Positions 10,877 through 20,716 of a stretch of 64,000 nt of DNA are shown piece after piece; within the stretch, counting starts at the first letter, position 1, and every line of letters begins with the position of its first letter. The translations under genes were made by a program, and so were the position numbers. The notes beneath the pieces were generated by a model. It ran no database searches. It was not told the DNA's origin and saw only the letters and a list, made by a program, of their open reading frames with translations. Origin of the DNA: CAVUEG01 sp963740525 (GTDB lineage: Bacteria > Actinomycetota > Actinomycetes > Propionibacteriales > Nocardioidaceae). The stretch is taken from positions 186,001-250,000 of the forward strand of contig CAVUEG010000006.1 of the NCBI GenBank assembly GCA_963740525.1. Direction: 5' to 3'.

Positions 10877-11237
10877 CCGTCTCGCTCTGGCCCGGCTCGA
10901 GCTCGGCCTGCTCGGCAGTCTCGATTCCCGAGCGCGGCCCACCGAACCACTCGCGCTCACCTCGCCAGGCCTGGCCTGGCGTGTACTCGTCCCCGCCCTT
11001 GGCCCAGGACGGCGCGTAGACCAGCAGGGTGATCACGACCATCAGTGCCAGCGGCACCCCGCCCAGCAGGAGGATGGCGTGCAGTGGGGAGACCGGCGCC
11101 GGATCCTGCCAGGTCTCGGGGGTGTCAGCGAAGGCCGGCGTGGCGAAGGACGCCGTCAGCACGAGTCCGCCTGCGAGGGCCGTCGCCGCGCTCCGGGCCA
11201 GGCGTCGGGTGAGATGGTCCACGGGGTGTCGATTCAC
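10854..11237 (-). CDS. Small membrane protein with N-terminal signal segment
   Basis: About 127 residues from GTG 11237. An arginine-rich start (HLTRRLARSAA) leads into a signal-like helix ending FATPAFA-DTPE around residue 33. A second hydrophobic segment ILLLGGVPLALMVVITLLVY (about 50-70) is followed by a hydrophilic tail with WRGEREWFGG. It probably sits in the membrane with its tail in the cytoplasm. The family is commonly found beside DUF5130 in actinobacteria, which I recall but cannot verify here. The exact start is uncertain; the end overlaps the DUF5130 gene. Confidence 0.65.
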   Translation of the reverse strand: MNRHPVDHLTRRLARSAATALAGGLVLTASFATPAFADTPETWQDPAPVSPLHAILLLGGVPLALMVVITLLVYAPSWAKGGDEYTPGQAWRGEREWFGGPRSGIETAEQAELEPGQSETGGASAHW

Positions 11238-11297
11238 ACAGCAAGGATATCGGTCTCTGACTTGGGGCTCCCGGCGGAGTCTCGTAGCCTCCGTCAC

Positions 11298-12335
11298 ATG
11301 CAATTCCCCCCGATGGTCGACTCCTGCTCACCCGACAACAGCTACCTCTGCCGTCAGGTCTACGACTGGACCGGCAGCGAGTTCCTGAGCCGTAGCTCGG
11401 ACTGGCTGATCAACAAGCCACTGGGAATCCTCTTCATCATCCTGATCGGCCTGGTCATCCGGTGGGGGCTCTACCGGTTGATCGACCGCCTCATCGCCGG
11501 CGCCAGCGACGGGAACCTGCCCAGCCGGCCCCGCCTGTGGCGCTCGCGCGAGGGCGTCCCCCAGGCGGTCACGAACCACACGAATGCCCGCCGGGCCCAG
11601 CGGGCGAAGGCCATGGGCTCCCTGCTCAAGAGCATCGCCTCGGGCGTGATCATCGTGATCATCACGGTGATGGCCCTGTCCGAGGTCGGCATCAACGTGG
11701 CACCGATCATCGCCAGCGCCGGGATCATCGGTCTCGCGCTCGGCTTCGGTGCCCAGAGCCTCGTCAAGGACTTCCTCGCCGGCATGTTCATGATCTTCGA
11801 GGACCAGTACGGCGTCGGGGACGTGATCGACGCCGAGTACGCCGTCGGCACCGTCGAGTCCGTCGGGCTCCGGATCACCCGGATCCGCGACGTCGACGGC
11901 ACCGTCTGGTACGTCCGCAACGGGGAGATCCTGCGGATCGGGAACATGAGCCAGAACTGGGCGCGGACCGTCCTCGACATCGGCGTGGCGTACGGCGAGG
12001 ACCTGGCCCGGGTCAAGCGCGTGCTGAAGGAGGTCGCCCATGACCTCTGGCTCGACGAGGACTTCAAGGGACAGATCATCGAGGAGCCCGAGGTCTGGGG
12101 CGTGCAGTCGCTCGACGCCGACCAGGTGACCGTGCGGGTCACCCTGAAGACGGCACCGCTGGAGCAGTGGGCCGTCGCCCGCGAGATGCGCGAGCGGATC
12201 AAGGGCCGCTTCGACTACGAGAAGATCGAGATCCCGTTTCCGCAGCGGGTCGTCTGGCACCGTGAGCGCGCCGGGGACACCTCCGGAACCGAGACGGACG
12301 CCCCGGCTCCGGAGGACTCGTTCTCAGGCGAGTGA
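11298..12335 (+). CDS. Small-conductance mechanosensitive channel family protein
   Basis: 345 residues. MscS-family channel releasing solutes on hypo-osmotic shock. A hydrophobic helix at about 39-58 (LGILFIILIGLVIRWGLYRL) is followed by TM helices near 115-150. The pore-lining Gly/Ala-rich helix is IIASAGIIGLALGFGAQSLV, then DFLAGMFMIFEDQYGVGDVI opens the beta domain. The C-terminal region is the MscS alpha/beta vestibule. ATG 11298 has TAGCCT seven bases upstream and no Shine-Dalgarno, fitting a leaderless transcript. Its last 12 bp overlap the convergent osmC. Confidence 0.9.
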   Translation: MQFPPMVDSCSPDNSYLCRQVYDWTGSEFLSRSSDWLINKPLGILFIILIGLVIRWGLYRLIDRLIAGASDGNLPSRPRLWRSREGVPQAVTNHTNARRAQRAKAMGSLLKSIASGVIIVIITVMALSEVGINVAPIIASAGIIGLALGFGAQSLVKDFLAGMFMIFEDQYGVGDVIDAEYAVGTVESVGLRITRIRDVDGTVWYVRNGEILRIGNMSQNWARTVLDIGVAYGEDLARVKRVLKEVAHDLWLDEDFKGQIIEEPEVWGVQSLDADQVTVRVTLKTAPLEQWAVAREMRERIKGRFDYEKIEIPFPQRVVWHRERAGDTSGTETDAPAPEDSFSGE

Positions 12336-12749
12336 CGCGTCCAGCGTGATCGTGGTGCCGGTCAGCGCCTGGCTGACCGGACAGTTCGTCTTGGCCCCCT
12401 CTGCGGCCCGGACGAAGTCCTCAGCCGAGATGTCGGACACGGTGCCGACCACGGTCAGATGGATTCCGGTGATGCCCGTGCCCGGGACGAACGTGACGTC
12501 GGCCTTCGTCTCGAGAGAGGTGGGCGGCGTCCCGGCCTTGCCGAGTGCGCCGGACAGCGCCATCGAGAAGCAGGCCGTGTGAGCGGCAGCGATCAGCTCC
12601 TCGGGGCTGGTCTTGCCGTTCGGCTCCTCCGCGCGCGCCGGCCAGGAGACGTCGTAGGTCCCGATGCCGGACGAGTCGAAGCTGACCTGGCCCCCGCCAT
12701 CGGCAAGGGTGCCTTCCCAGCGAGTGTGAGCGGTACGGGTCGTGGCCAT
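12324..12749 (-). CDS. OsmC/Ohr family peroxidase
   Basis: 141 residues. Thiol peroxidase family acting on organic hydroperoxides. Both conserved cysteines are present: C60 in AAHTACFSMALS and C123 in KTNCPVSQAL. The preceding SPEELIAAAH is typical of the OsmC branch. Length is normal. The gene converges with mscS and the two coding ends overlap by 12 bp. ATG 12749 follows a GAGAG-type Shine-Dalgarno. The divergent neighbour is the truncated haemoglobin gene, also linked to oxidative or nitrosative stress. Confidence 0.88.
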   Translation of the reverse strand: MATTRTAHTRWEGTLADGGGQVSFDSSGIGTYDVSWPARAEEPNGKTSPEELIAAAHTACFSMALSGALGKAGTPPTSLETKADVTFVPGTGITGIHLTVVGTVSDISAEDFVRAAEGAKTNCPVSQALTGTTITLDASLA

Positions 12750-12883
12750 GGGTGACTCTCCTCAGGTTTCGGGTGAACAGTGCTGGTGGGAACAGCCGGA
12801 GCCGTAGGGAACTGCCGGGGCTGCGTGGTCGACTATGACACTCCCCCGGTGAGCCGCCTGGCCCCGGCTGCGAGGATGGGACG

Positions 12884-13288
12884 GTGACGACCGCACCAGG
12901 ACAGAGCACCTTCTACGACGAGATCGGTGGCTACGCGACCATCGAGAAGATCGTCGCGCGCTTCTACCAGGGCGTATCAACCGACGACGTGCTCAGGCCG
13001 CTGTACCCCGAGCAGGACCTCGCCCCGGCCGAGGAGCGGTTCCGCCTGTTCCTGGTGCAGTACTGGGGCGGTCCCACGACGTACTCCGAGAGTCGCGGTC
13101 ACCCGCGACTGAGGATGCGGCACGCTCCCTTCGCGGTCACCCCCGAGGCGAAGGACCGGTGGCTGGTGCACTTCCGGGCCGGACTCGACGCGGCCGACCT
13201 CACCCCCGAGCAGGACGCCCAGTTCTGGGACTACGTCACCCACGCGGCACAGTTCATGGTGAACACGCTCGACTCCCCCACCGCCTGA
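12884..13288 (+). CDS. glbO: Group II truncated haemoglobin
   Basis: 134 residues. 2-on-2 globin binding haem and O2/NO. Group II signatures are FYDEIGG near the start, LRPLYPE, the QYWGGP turn, and RGHPRLRMRHAPF carrying the proximal histidine (RMRH). The C-terminal helix ends DYVTHAAQFMVNTLD. The start is GTG 12884, with GAGGAT six bases upstream and no Shine-Dalgarno. Gene symbol follows the actinobacterial glbO usage. It converges with the thioesterase pair, leaving 3 bp. Confidence 0.9.
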   Translation: MTTAPGQSTFYDEIGGYATIEKIVARFYQGVSTDDVLRPLYPEQDLAPAEERFRLFLVQYWGGPTTYSESRGHPRLRMRHAPFAVTPEAKDRWLVHFRAGLDAADLTPEQDAQFWDYVTHAAQFMVNTLDSPTA

Positions 13289-13291
13289 GGG

Positions 13292-13690
13292 CTACTCGAG
13301 CGCCTCGAGCAGGCGGGCCCGGGTCTCCTCGGACAGCGGCGCAGCGCGCTGGGTCTTGGCGTCGAAGCCGACCAGCACGGCGTCCGCCCTCGAGAGGACC
13401 GCGTCTGCGTCCTTGATCTCGGCGCTGATCGTGTACGACGACGTCCCGACCCGGCTGACCCAGGTCTCCACGGCGTACGGTTCCAGCCGGAACAGGATCG
13501 GACGCTTGTACTCCACGGTCATCTGCGCCACCACGACGACCGATCCCCCGAGTCCGTCGACGCCACGGAGCGCGCTGAGGAACGACAGCCGCGCCTCCTG
13601 GAAGTACTCGAAGTACTTCACGTTGTTGACGTGTCCGAAGACGTCGACGTCTGAGAACCGGACCTTGAGGTCGAACGCGTGCCGGGTCAT
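13292..13690 (-). CDS. Hotdog-fold acyl-CoA thioesterase (second of a pair)
   Basis: 132 residues. 4HBT-type hotdog protein with the active-site stretch VRFSDVDVFGHVNNVKYFEY (Asp in DVFGHVNN) and a typical YKRPILF strand. It likely hydrolyses acyl-CoA thioesters; substrate unknown. ATG 13690 overlaps the stop of the preceding paralogous thioesterase by four bases (ATGA), so the two are translated together and may form heteromers. The frame is open further upstream but that part is antisense-like and not family sequence. Confidence 0.85.
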   Translation of the reverse strand: MTRHAFDLKVRFSDVDVFGHVNNVKYFEYFQEARLSFLSALRGVDGLGGSVVVVAQMTVEYKRPILFRLEPYAVETWVSRVGTSSYTISAEIKDADAVLSRADAVLVGFDAKTQRAAPLSEETRARLLEALE

Positions 13691-14124
13691 CGGGCCAGCT
13701 CCGGCGGCGCCTCGAGGAAGCGGTTCAGCACGTCCTTCTCCTCGGGTCGAAGCCGCCGCGGCCGCTCCTCGGCGAAGACGTACGGCGTGAGCAGCGACGT
13801 TGCGCGAAGGTAAACCGTCCGGCTCCCGTCCTCGGCGACGTCGACGATCTCGTAAGCCATGGTGAAGGAGGCTCCGCGGACCTGCGTGACCCACGACTCG
13901 ACCCGCACCGGGTCGGGCCGGTACTGCAAGGGGGCGGTGAACTGAACGTCGTGGCGGACCACGACGACGCCCTCGGCCAGCTCCTCGCCGCCCGAGACCG
14001 GAGCGTGCACGGACATCATGTCGACGCGCGCTTCCTGGAGATAGTCGATGTAGGTGACGTTGTTGATGTGGCCCAGGGCATCCATGTCGGCCCAACGCAG
14101 GGGGCACAGGTAGACGTGACGCAC
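13687..14124 (-). CDS. Hotdog-fold acyl-CoA thioesterase (first of a pair)
   Basis: 145 residues. 4HBT-type hotdog protein with LRWADMDALGHINNVTYIDYL at the active site, then VVRHDVQFTAPLQY. The start is GTG 14124, with GAGGAT six bases upstream and no clear Shine-Dalgarno. It is coupled by a 4-bp overlap to a second thioesterase and is divergent from a thiolase gene 75 bp away, suggesting a role in acyl-CoA metabolism. Substrate specificity cannot be read from sequence. Confidence 0.85.
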   Translation of the reverse strand: MRHVYLCPLRWADMDALGHINNVTYIDYLQEARVDMMSVHAPVSGGEELAEGVVVVRHDVQFTAPLQYRPDPVRVESWVTQVRGASFTMAYEIVDVAEDGSRTVYLRATSLLTPYVFAEERPRRLRPEEKDVLNRFLEAPPELAR

Positions 14125-14199
14125 CTCTCGATCCTCGCAGAGCGCAGCGGACTAGGCTTGACGGGCCCGCCCCAACCTGCAGATGAACGGAGTCCCGCC

Positions 14200-15417
14200 G
14201 TGCCCGAGGCCGTGATCGTTTCCGCCGCCCGCTCCCCGATCGGACGTGCCAACAAGGGTTCGCTGAAGGACTTCCGTCCCGACGAGCTCACCGCCACCAT
14301 CGTCAAGGCTGCCCTCGACAAGATCCCCGAGCTCGACCCGATGGTGCTGGAGGACTTCTACCTCGGCTGCGGGCTCCCGGGCGGCGAGTCCGGCAACAAC
14401 ATGGGCCGGATCGTCTCGGTCCTGCTCGGCTACGACCACCTTCCGGCCGCGACGATCACGAGGTACTGCTCGTCGAGCGTGCAGACCACCCGGATGGCCT
14501 TCCACGCCATCAAGGCGGGCGAGGGTGACGCGTTCATCTCTGCGGGCGTCGAGACCGTGTCCCGGTTCGCCAAGGGGACCTCCGACCACCTGCCCGACAC
14601 CCACAACCCGGTCTTCGACGACGCCAAGGCCCGGACCAAGCAGGCAGCCGAGGGCGGTGCCGACTGGCACGACCCGCGCGAGGATGGCAACCTCCCCGAC
14701 GCCTACATCGCCATGGGCCAGACGGCCGAGAACGTCGCCCGCCTGCGCGGCCTCAAGCGCCAGGAGCTCGACGAGTTCGGCGTCCGCAGCCAGAACCTCG
14801 CCGAGAAGGCGATCGCGGACGGCTTCTGGGCCAACGAGATCACCCCTGTCACGACTCCCGACGGGACCGTGGTCAGCGCGGACGACGGCCCCCGGGCCGG
14901 GGTCACCTACGAGGCGATCTCACAGCTTCAGCCGGTCTTCCGTCCCGACGGCGTGGTCACCGCGGGCAACTGCTGTGCTCTCAACGACGGCGCGGCGGCG
15001 GTCGTGATCATGTCGGACACCAAGGCCAAGGAGCTCGGGCTGACTCCGCTCGCGCGCATCGTGTCGACCGGCGTGACCGGCCTCTCGCCCGAGATCATGG
15101 GCCTGGGCCCGGTGGAGGCGACCCGGCAGGCGCTGAAGCACGCGAACATGACCATCGACGACATCGACCTGGTCGAGATCAACGAGGCGTTCGCCGCGCA
15201 GGTCGTGCCGTCGTACCAGGACCTCGGCATCGACATCGACCGGCTCAACATCAACGGCGGCGCGATCGCGGTCGGGCACCCCTTCGGGATGACCGGCGCA
15301 CGGCTGCAGAACACCATGCTCAACTCACTCAAGCACCACGACAAGCAGACCGGGCTGATCACCATGTGCGTCGGCGGCGGTCAGGGCATGGCGCTGATCC
15401 TCGAGCGGATGAGCTGA
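14200..15417 (+). CDS. Acetyl-CoA C-acyltransferase (thiolase)
   Basis: 405 residues. Claisen-type thiolase of fatty-acid breakdown or acetoacetyl-CoA metabolism. The nucleophile is C90 in RYCSSSVQTTRMA. The C-terminal elements are NEAFAAQV, NINGGAIAVGHPFGMTGAR (catalytic His) and the second cysteine in MCVGGGQGMAL. The start is GTG 14200 with GGAG seven bases upstream. The gene ends just before a strong terminator shared with yceI. Biosynthetic versus degradative direction is undetermined. Confidence 0.92.
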   Translation: MPEAVIVSAARSPIGRANKGSLKDFRPDELTATIVKAALDKIPELDPMVLEDFYLGCGLPGGESGNNMGRIVSVLLGYDHLPAATITRYCSSSVQTTRMAFHAIKAGEGDAFISAGVETVSRFAKGTSDHLPDTHNPVFDDAKARTKQAAEGGADWHDPREDGNLPDAYIAMGQTAENVARLRGLKRQELDEFGVRSQNLAEKAIADGFWANEITPVTTPDGTVVSADDGPRAGVTYEAISQLQPVFRPDGVVTAGNCCALNDGAAAVVIMSDTKAKELGLTPLARIVSTGVTGLSPEIMGLGPVEATRQALKHANMTIDDIDLVEINEAFAAQVVPSYQDLGIDIDRLNINGGAIAVGHPFGMTGARLQNTMLNSLKHHDKQTGLITMCVGGGQGMALILERMS

Positions 15418-15437
15418 CAGGCGGGAACAGCTGCTGG

Positions 15438-15479
15438 CACGAGAGGGCCCCCGGGATGCGTCCCGGGGGCCCTCTCGTG
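15438..15479. terminator. Bidirectional terminator between thiolase and yceI
   Basis: A perfect 19-bp stem (15438-15456 with 15461-15479) closes a TGCG tetraloop. It is very GC-rich and lies between two convergent genes, so it probably ends both transcripts. There is no long T tract, as is usual in high-GC actinobacteria. Confidence 0.85.
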
Positions 15480-15504
15480 TCGTGGTGACAGTGCGGTACG
15501 TCGC

Positions 15505-16065
15505 TCAGGCGTCGAGGCGCGCCTGCACCGAGAGCACGAGGGTGACCTTCTCGCCGACCAGCAGGCGTCCACCGTCGAGCGGCATCTGCCAGGTGAGGTC
15601 CCAGTCCTTGCGGTTGACCTCGGCGGTGGCGTCGAAGCCGACGACCGGGTTGCCGTAGCCGTCCTTCTCGAGGCCGAGGAACTCGACGTCGAGCTCGACC
15701 GGCTTGGTGATGCCCTTGATCGTGAGCTCGCCCCTGGCGACCTCACCGTCGAAGGAGGTGGTCGCGAAGGTCATCGTCGGGTGGTTCTCCACGTCGAAGA
15801 AGTCGGCCGAGCGCAGGTGGCCGTCGCGGTTCTGCTCGCGGGTGTCGACCGACGCGAGGTCGATCGTCGCGGTCGCCCGGGCGTCCGAGAGGCTCTCGCC
15901 GGTGGTGATCGTGCCCTCGAACTTCGTGAACTGCCCGCGCACCTTGGTCATCAGGTGGCGAACCGTGAAGCCGACCTCCGAGTGGGTGGGGTCGATGGTC
16001 CAGGAGCCGGCGACGAGAGCGCTGGCGGACCTGTCGGTGGACGTGGGCGTGACGGCGGTGGTCAT
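15505..16065 (-). CDS. YceI family lipid-binding protein
   Basis: 186 residues. Lipocalin-like YceI fold that binds polyisoprenoid-type lipids. Signatures are WTIDPTHSEVGFTVRHLM near residue 25, FEGTI, VDTREQNRDGHLRSADFFDV and a C-terminal DWDLTW. No signal peptide is seen, so it is probably cytosolic. ATG 16065 has GGAG five bases upstream; the frame continues upstream but without family similarity. It is divergent from a MarR gene, and the gap holds TTGAA-type repeats likely to be the operator. Confidence 0.9.
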   Translation of the reverse strand: MTTAVTPTSTDRSASALVAGSWTIDPTHSEVGFTVRHLMTKVRGQFTKFEGTITTGESLSDARATATIDLASVDTREQNRDGHLRSADFFDVENHPTMTFATTSFDGEVARGELTIKGITKPVELDVEFLGLEKDGYGNPVVGFDATAEVNRKDWDLTWQMPLDGGRLLVGEKVTLVLSVQARLDA

Positions 16066-16086
16066 GGTGCTCCTTGGTTGAAGGCG

Positions 16087-16128
16087 TTGTTGAACATTTG
16101 ATTGAAGTTTTGATTGAACTTTCAACAA
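16087..16128. promoter_or_regulatory. TTGAA-repeat operator between yceI and marR
   Basis: The divergent spacer holds TTGTTGAA (16087-16094), two TTGATTGAA direct repeats 12 bp apart (16098-16106 and 16110-16118) and TTCAACAA (16121-16128). The outer copies are inverted, and TTGAA-CT-TTCAA forms an inner palindrome. The 17-bp stretch 16111-16127 recurs almost unchanged upstream of the pirin gene (34233-34249). This is the probable MarR operator controlling both directions. Confidence 0.6.
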
Positions 16129-16190
16129 TGTTAGCGGATGGGTCCGCGCCGGTCAAATGTCGCGACCCCTGCGCCCCTAGACTTGCTCTC

Positions 16191-16679
16191 ATGCGTAGTA
16201 ACGGCACCACGGTGAAGTGGCTCTCGGCTGAGGAGCAGCGCTCCTGGCGCGCCTTCGTCCTGGGCACCACCCTGCTCCTGGACCGACTGGACCGTGACCT
16301 GGCCGAGCACGGCCTGTCCCTGGCGGAGTACGAGATCCTCGTCCGGCTCTCAGAGCGTGAGGGCCGGCGGATGCGGATGGCTGTGCTGGCCGACGCCCTC
16401 TCCCACTCGCGCAGCCGGGTCACCCACACGATCAGCCGGATGGAGACCGCCGGGCTCGTCGCCCGCCGACCCTGCGACGGCGACGGCCGCGGGATCGAGG
16501 CCGTCATGACCGACAAGGGCTACGAGGTGCTCGAGGCGGCAGCCCCGGTGCATGTGCGGGGTGTCCGGGCGAACCTGGTCGACCTCTGCAGCAACGAAGA
16601 CTTCGCGGCGCTCGGCCGGGTGCTGAACGCGACGGTCGACAAGCTGATCGACAGCAACCCGGCCGCCGACATCCGCTGA
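16191..16679 (+). CDS. MarR family transcriptional regulator
   Basis: 162 residues. Dimeric winged-helix regulator. The helix-turn-helix runs about residues 55-90 (RMRMAVLADALSHSRSRVTH, then the recognition helix and wing RRPCDGDGRGIEAV). One cysteine sits in the wing, so oxidation sensing is possible but unproven. ATG 16191 has TAGACT seven bases upstream, a likely leaderless start. It is divergent from yceI and separated by TTGAA repeats that also occur before the pirin gene, suggesting a small regulon. Confidence 0.88.
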   Translation: MRSNGTTVKWLSAEEQRSWRAFVLGTTLLLDRLDRDLAEHGLSLAEYEILVRLSEREGRRMRMAVLADALSHSRSRVTHTISRMETAGLVARRPCDGDGRGIEAVMTDKGYEVLEAAAPVHVRGVRANLVDLCSNEDFAALGRVLNATVDKLIDSNPAADIR

Positions 16680-16703
16680 GCTGGCTGGTCTGGTGAGTGA
16701 AGC

Positions 16704-18386
<1,683 letters not shown>

Positions 18387-18455
18387 GGCCGTGAGCCTAC
18401 GGGCCACGGCCGCAGCGCCGAAATCGGCCGTGACCGCGCCGAAGCCGGGTCCCTG

Positions 18456-18911
18456 CTACGCCGCGAAGCCGTTGCTCGGCACCTGGGGCGCAGCCGTCGC
18501 GTAGGAGTGGTTGACCTCACGGAGCTCGTCGGCGTCCTGATCGGGCTCGGTGGCGGCGGCCTGCACCCTCGTGAAGACCGACGTCCCCTTGGCCAGGTCG
18601 TGGCCCACGAAGGTGGCGTCCACGATCTGGGTCACCGACGTCTGGCCGTCCTCCCGGGTCCACACGTCGGTGCGGAGCTTGCCGTGGACGATCACCGGCT
18701 CGCCCTTGCGCAACGAGTCCGACACGTTGCGGCCCAGGCTGCGCCAGGCGTTGACGGTGAACCAGACGGTCTCGCCGTCCACCCACTCGCCGTTACGGCG
18801 GAAGCGCGGCGTACAGGCGACCCGGAAGGAGGCGACCCAGCCGGTCCCGGCCTGGCGGTAACTCACGTCCGTGCCGACCCAACCCTGGAAGGTGACATAG
18901 GCGTCGTTCAT
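18456..18911 (-). CDS. ssb: Single-stranded DNA-binding protein, paralogue without acidic tip
   Basis: 151 residues. OB-fold SSB: MNDAYVTFQGWVGTDVSYR, FRVACTPRFRR, WFTVNAWRSLGRNV, GEPVIVHGKLRTDVW. The C-terminus ends QVPSNGFAA and lacks the DDDxPF tip that recruits partner proteins in the main SSB. It is therefore probably the accessory SsbB-like form. It sits 69 bp upstream of ettA on the same strand. The replicative ssb is presumably elsewhere. Confidence 0.85.
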   Translation of the reverse strand: MNDAYVTFQGWVGTDVSYRQAGTGWVASFRVACTPRFRRNGEWVDGETVWFTVNAWRSLGRNVSDSLRKGEPVIVHGKLRTDVWTREDGQTSVTQIVDATFVGHDLAKGTSVFTRVQAAATEPDQDADELREVNHSYATAAPQVPSNGFAA

Positions 18912-19057
18912 GGTTCTGCTCCTCTGCTCGTGGTGTCCGCTCAGCGTCGCCGGGCGGACCTCCGAGCAGGGCGTGCAGGCTGGAACGCCGTGGAGCGCCG
19001 TGTCCCCGGTGCGGCTGTGGACCGAACCTGGGCCGGGAGAGGTGATCGAGCCTCAGA

Positions 19058-20716
19058 TCACAGCAGTGCGCGGCTGAGTCCCTCTCGGGTCTTCCGGTAG
19101 GCCTCGAGGGTCTCCTCGATCGGGTCGAGCACCACCCGCTCGGCGACGCCGCTGACCGCGGCCCGCAACCGGTGGTCGGCCGAGCGGGCTCGCGAGCGGG
19201 CTGCGAACGAGACCAGCAGCCGCGACGCGAGGGCCAGCACGATCCCCGCCACCACCCCGCCGAGCAGCATCAGGGTGGGCACCGGGAAGCCCAGGACGCG
19301 CGGCGTGCTCGGTTGGGGAAGCTGGAGGTAGCCCATGACAGCCAGCGTGCCCAGCCAGCCGGCCCCACCGAGTGCCGTCAGGATCAGCAGCCACTGCACG
19401 GAGCGCACGAGGTTCGTCCAGAGCGGCATCCGCTTCACGCGCAGGTCCGTGGCCGTGACGGCGCGGTCCAGCGCATCGTTGATGTCCGGCAGCCGGGAGA
19501 CCGACGCGGCGCGTACCGCGTCCGCCCAGGGGCGGGTCAGTCCGCGGGACTCGTCCTCCGCCACCTGACGGACCACCTGGTCCACCCGAGCCTGCTGGAT
19601 CTGGTTCGCCTCGGGAAGGGAGGACCTGGCCTGGGAGACCAGGTCCCGGGCCGAGGCGCCGACGTCGAGGTGCAGGCGACGGAGCGGGTCCGGCCTGAGC
19701 CGCCCCAGCCACGCCGTGACCGGCCAGCCCGTCGCGCGCGTGGTCCGACGGAGGACCGAGCGCTGCACCGCCTCCACCACGACCGGTACCCCGGCGGCCT
19801 CGGCCAGCGCATCGGTCAGCTCCGAGCGCCGCTGCCGGGTGAGTGCCGCAGGCTGGTGGGATCCGGTCGTCTCGGCAAGCGCCTCGGCCGCGGTGAGGAC
19901 GTCGGCCATCAGCCTGGTCTGCGTGGCGGAGTGGGTCGACACCCGCCGGGTGACCTCGGCCCGCAGCTCGTCGATGCCCAGGCCGTGAAGCGCGCTGGTG
20001 GCGAACACGGGTACCTCGCCGAGACCGTCCTCGGCCAGCAGCCGACGAAGGTCCGCCAGCAGCCCGGGCCGGTTGTCCTCAGGCACCTCGTCGATGTGGT
20101 TGAGCACCACCACCATGACGTCGGCGTGGGACGCGAGCGGCTTGAGGTAGCGGTCGTGGATCGCTGCGTCGGCGTACTTCTGGGGATCCAGCACCCAGAC
20201 CAGCATGTCCGTGAGGGCCACGAGGCGGTCCACCTCGAGATGGTGCGACACCTCGGTGGAGTCATGGTCCGGCAGGTCCAGCAGGACCAGCCCCTTGAGC
20301 TGGTCGGCATGGTCCCCGGGGGTGCCCAGCATCGAGTCCCGGGCGACCTGGTGGCGCTTGGGGATGCCGAGCCACTCCATGAGCTCATCGGCTCCCTCGG
20401 CTCCCCACACGCACGACGACGCCCAGGACGTCGTGGGCCGGCGTACGCCGACCGCGGCGAGGTCGAGCCCGCTGAGAGCGTTGAACGTGGAGGACTTCCC
20501 GGAGCCTGTGGCACCGGCCAGCGCCACGACGGTGTGGCTGCCCGACAGCTTCAGCCGGGCACCGGCCCGCTCGGCGACCAGGGCCGCCTGCTCCAGCTCC
20601 GCGCCGTCGACGAACGGTTTCGCCGCGGTCACGGCGGCCTCCAGCCCCTCGACTCGCGCGCGGACGTCCGTGCTCCGGCCCAACAGCTGTCGAGCCTTGT
20701 CCAGAACTGCGTTCAC
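19058..20716 (-). CDS. Membrane-associated GTPase, dynamin/YfjP-like (second of the pair)
   Basis: 552 residues. The GTPase domain is N-terminal: P-loop GATGSGKSS around residue 68, RRPTTS switch I, DLPDHDS (G3) and NHID (G4). A helical stalk-like region follows, then two hydrophobic helices (about 405-430 and 445-470) and a basic C-terminal tail. This is the layout of bacterial membrane-associated GTPases of the YfjP/dynamin-related type. The start is GTG 20716, overlapping the stop of the upstream GTPase (GTGA). Both would act at the membrane; a membrane-remodelling role is inferred. Confidence 0.75.
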   Translation of the reverse strand: MNAVLDKARQLLGRSTDVRARVEGLEAAVTAAKPFVDGAELEQAALVAERAGARLKLSGSHTVVALAGATGSGKSSTFNALSGLDLAAVGVRRPTTSWASSCVWGAEGADELMEWLGIPKRHQVARDSMLGTPGDHADQLKGLVLLDLPDHDSTEVSHHLEVDRLVALTDMLVWVLDPQKYADAAIHDRYLKPLASHADVMVVVLNHIDEVPEDNRPGLLADLRRLLAEDGLGEVPVFATSALHGLGIDELRAEVTRRVSTHSATQTRLMADVLTAAEALAETTGSHQPAALTRQRRSELTDALAEAAGVPVVVEAVQRSVLRRTTRATGWPVTAWLGRLRPDPLRRLHLDVGASARDLVSQARSSLPEANQIQQARVDQVVRQVAEDESRGLTRPWADAVRAASVSRLPDINDALDRAVTATDLRVKRMPLWTNLVRSVQWLLILTALGGAGWLGTLAVMGYLQLPQPSTPRVLGFPVPTLMLLGGVVAGIVLALASRLLVSFAARSRARSADHRLRAAVSGVAERVVLDPIEETLEAYRKTREGLSRALL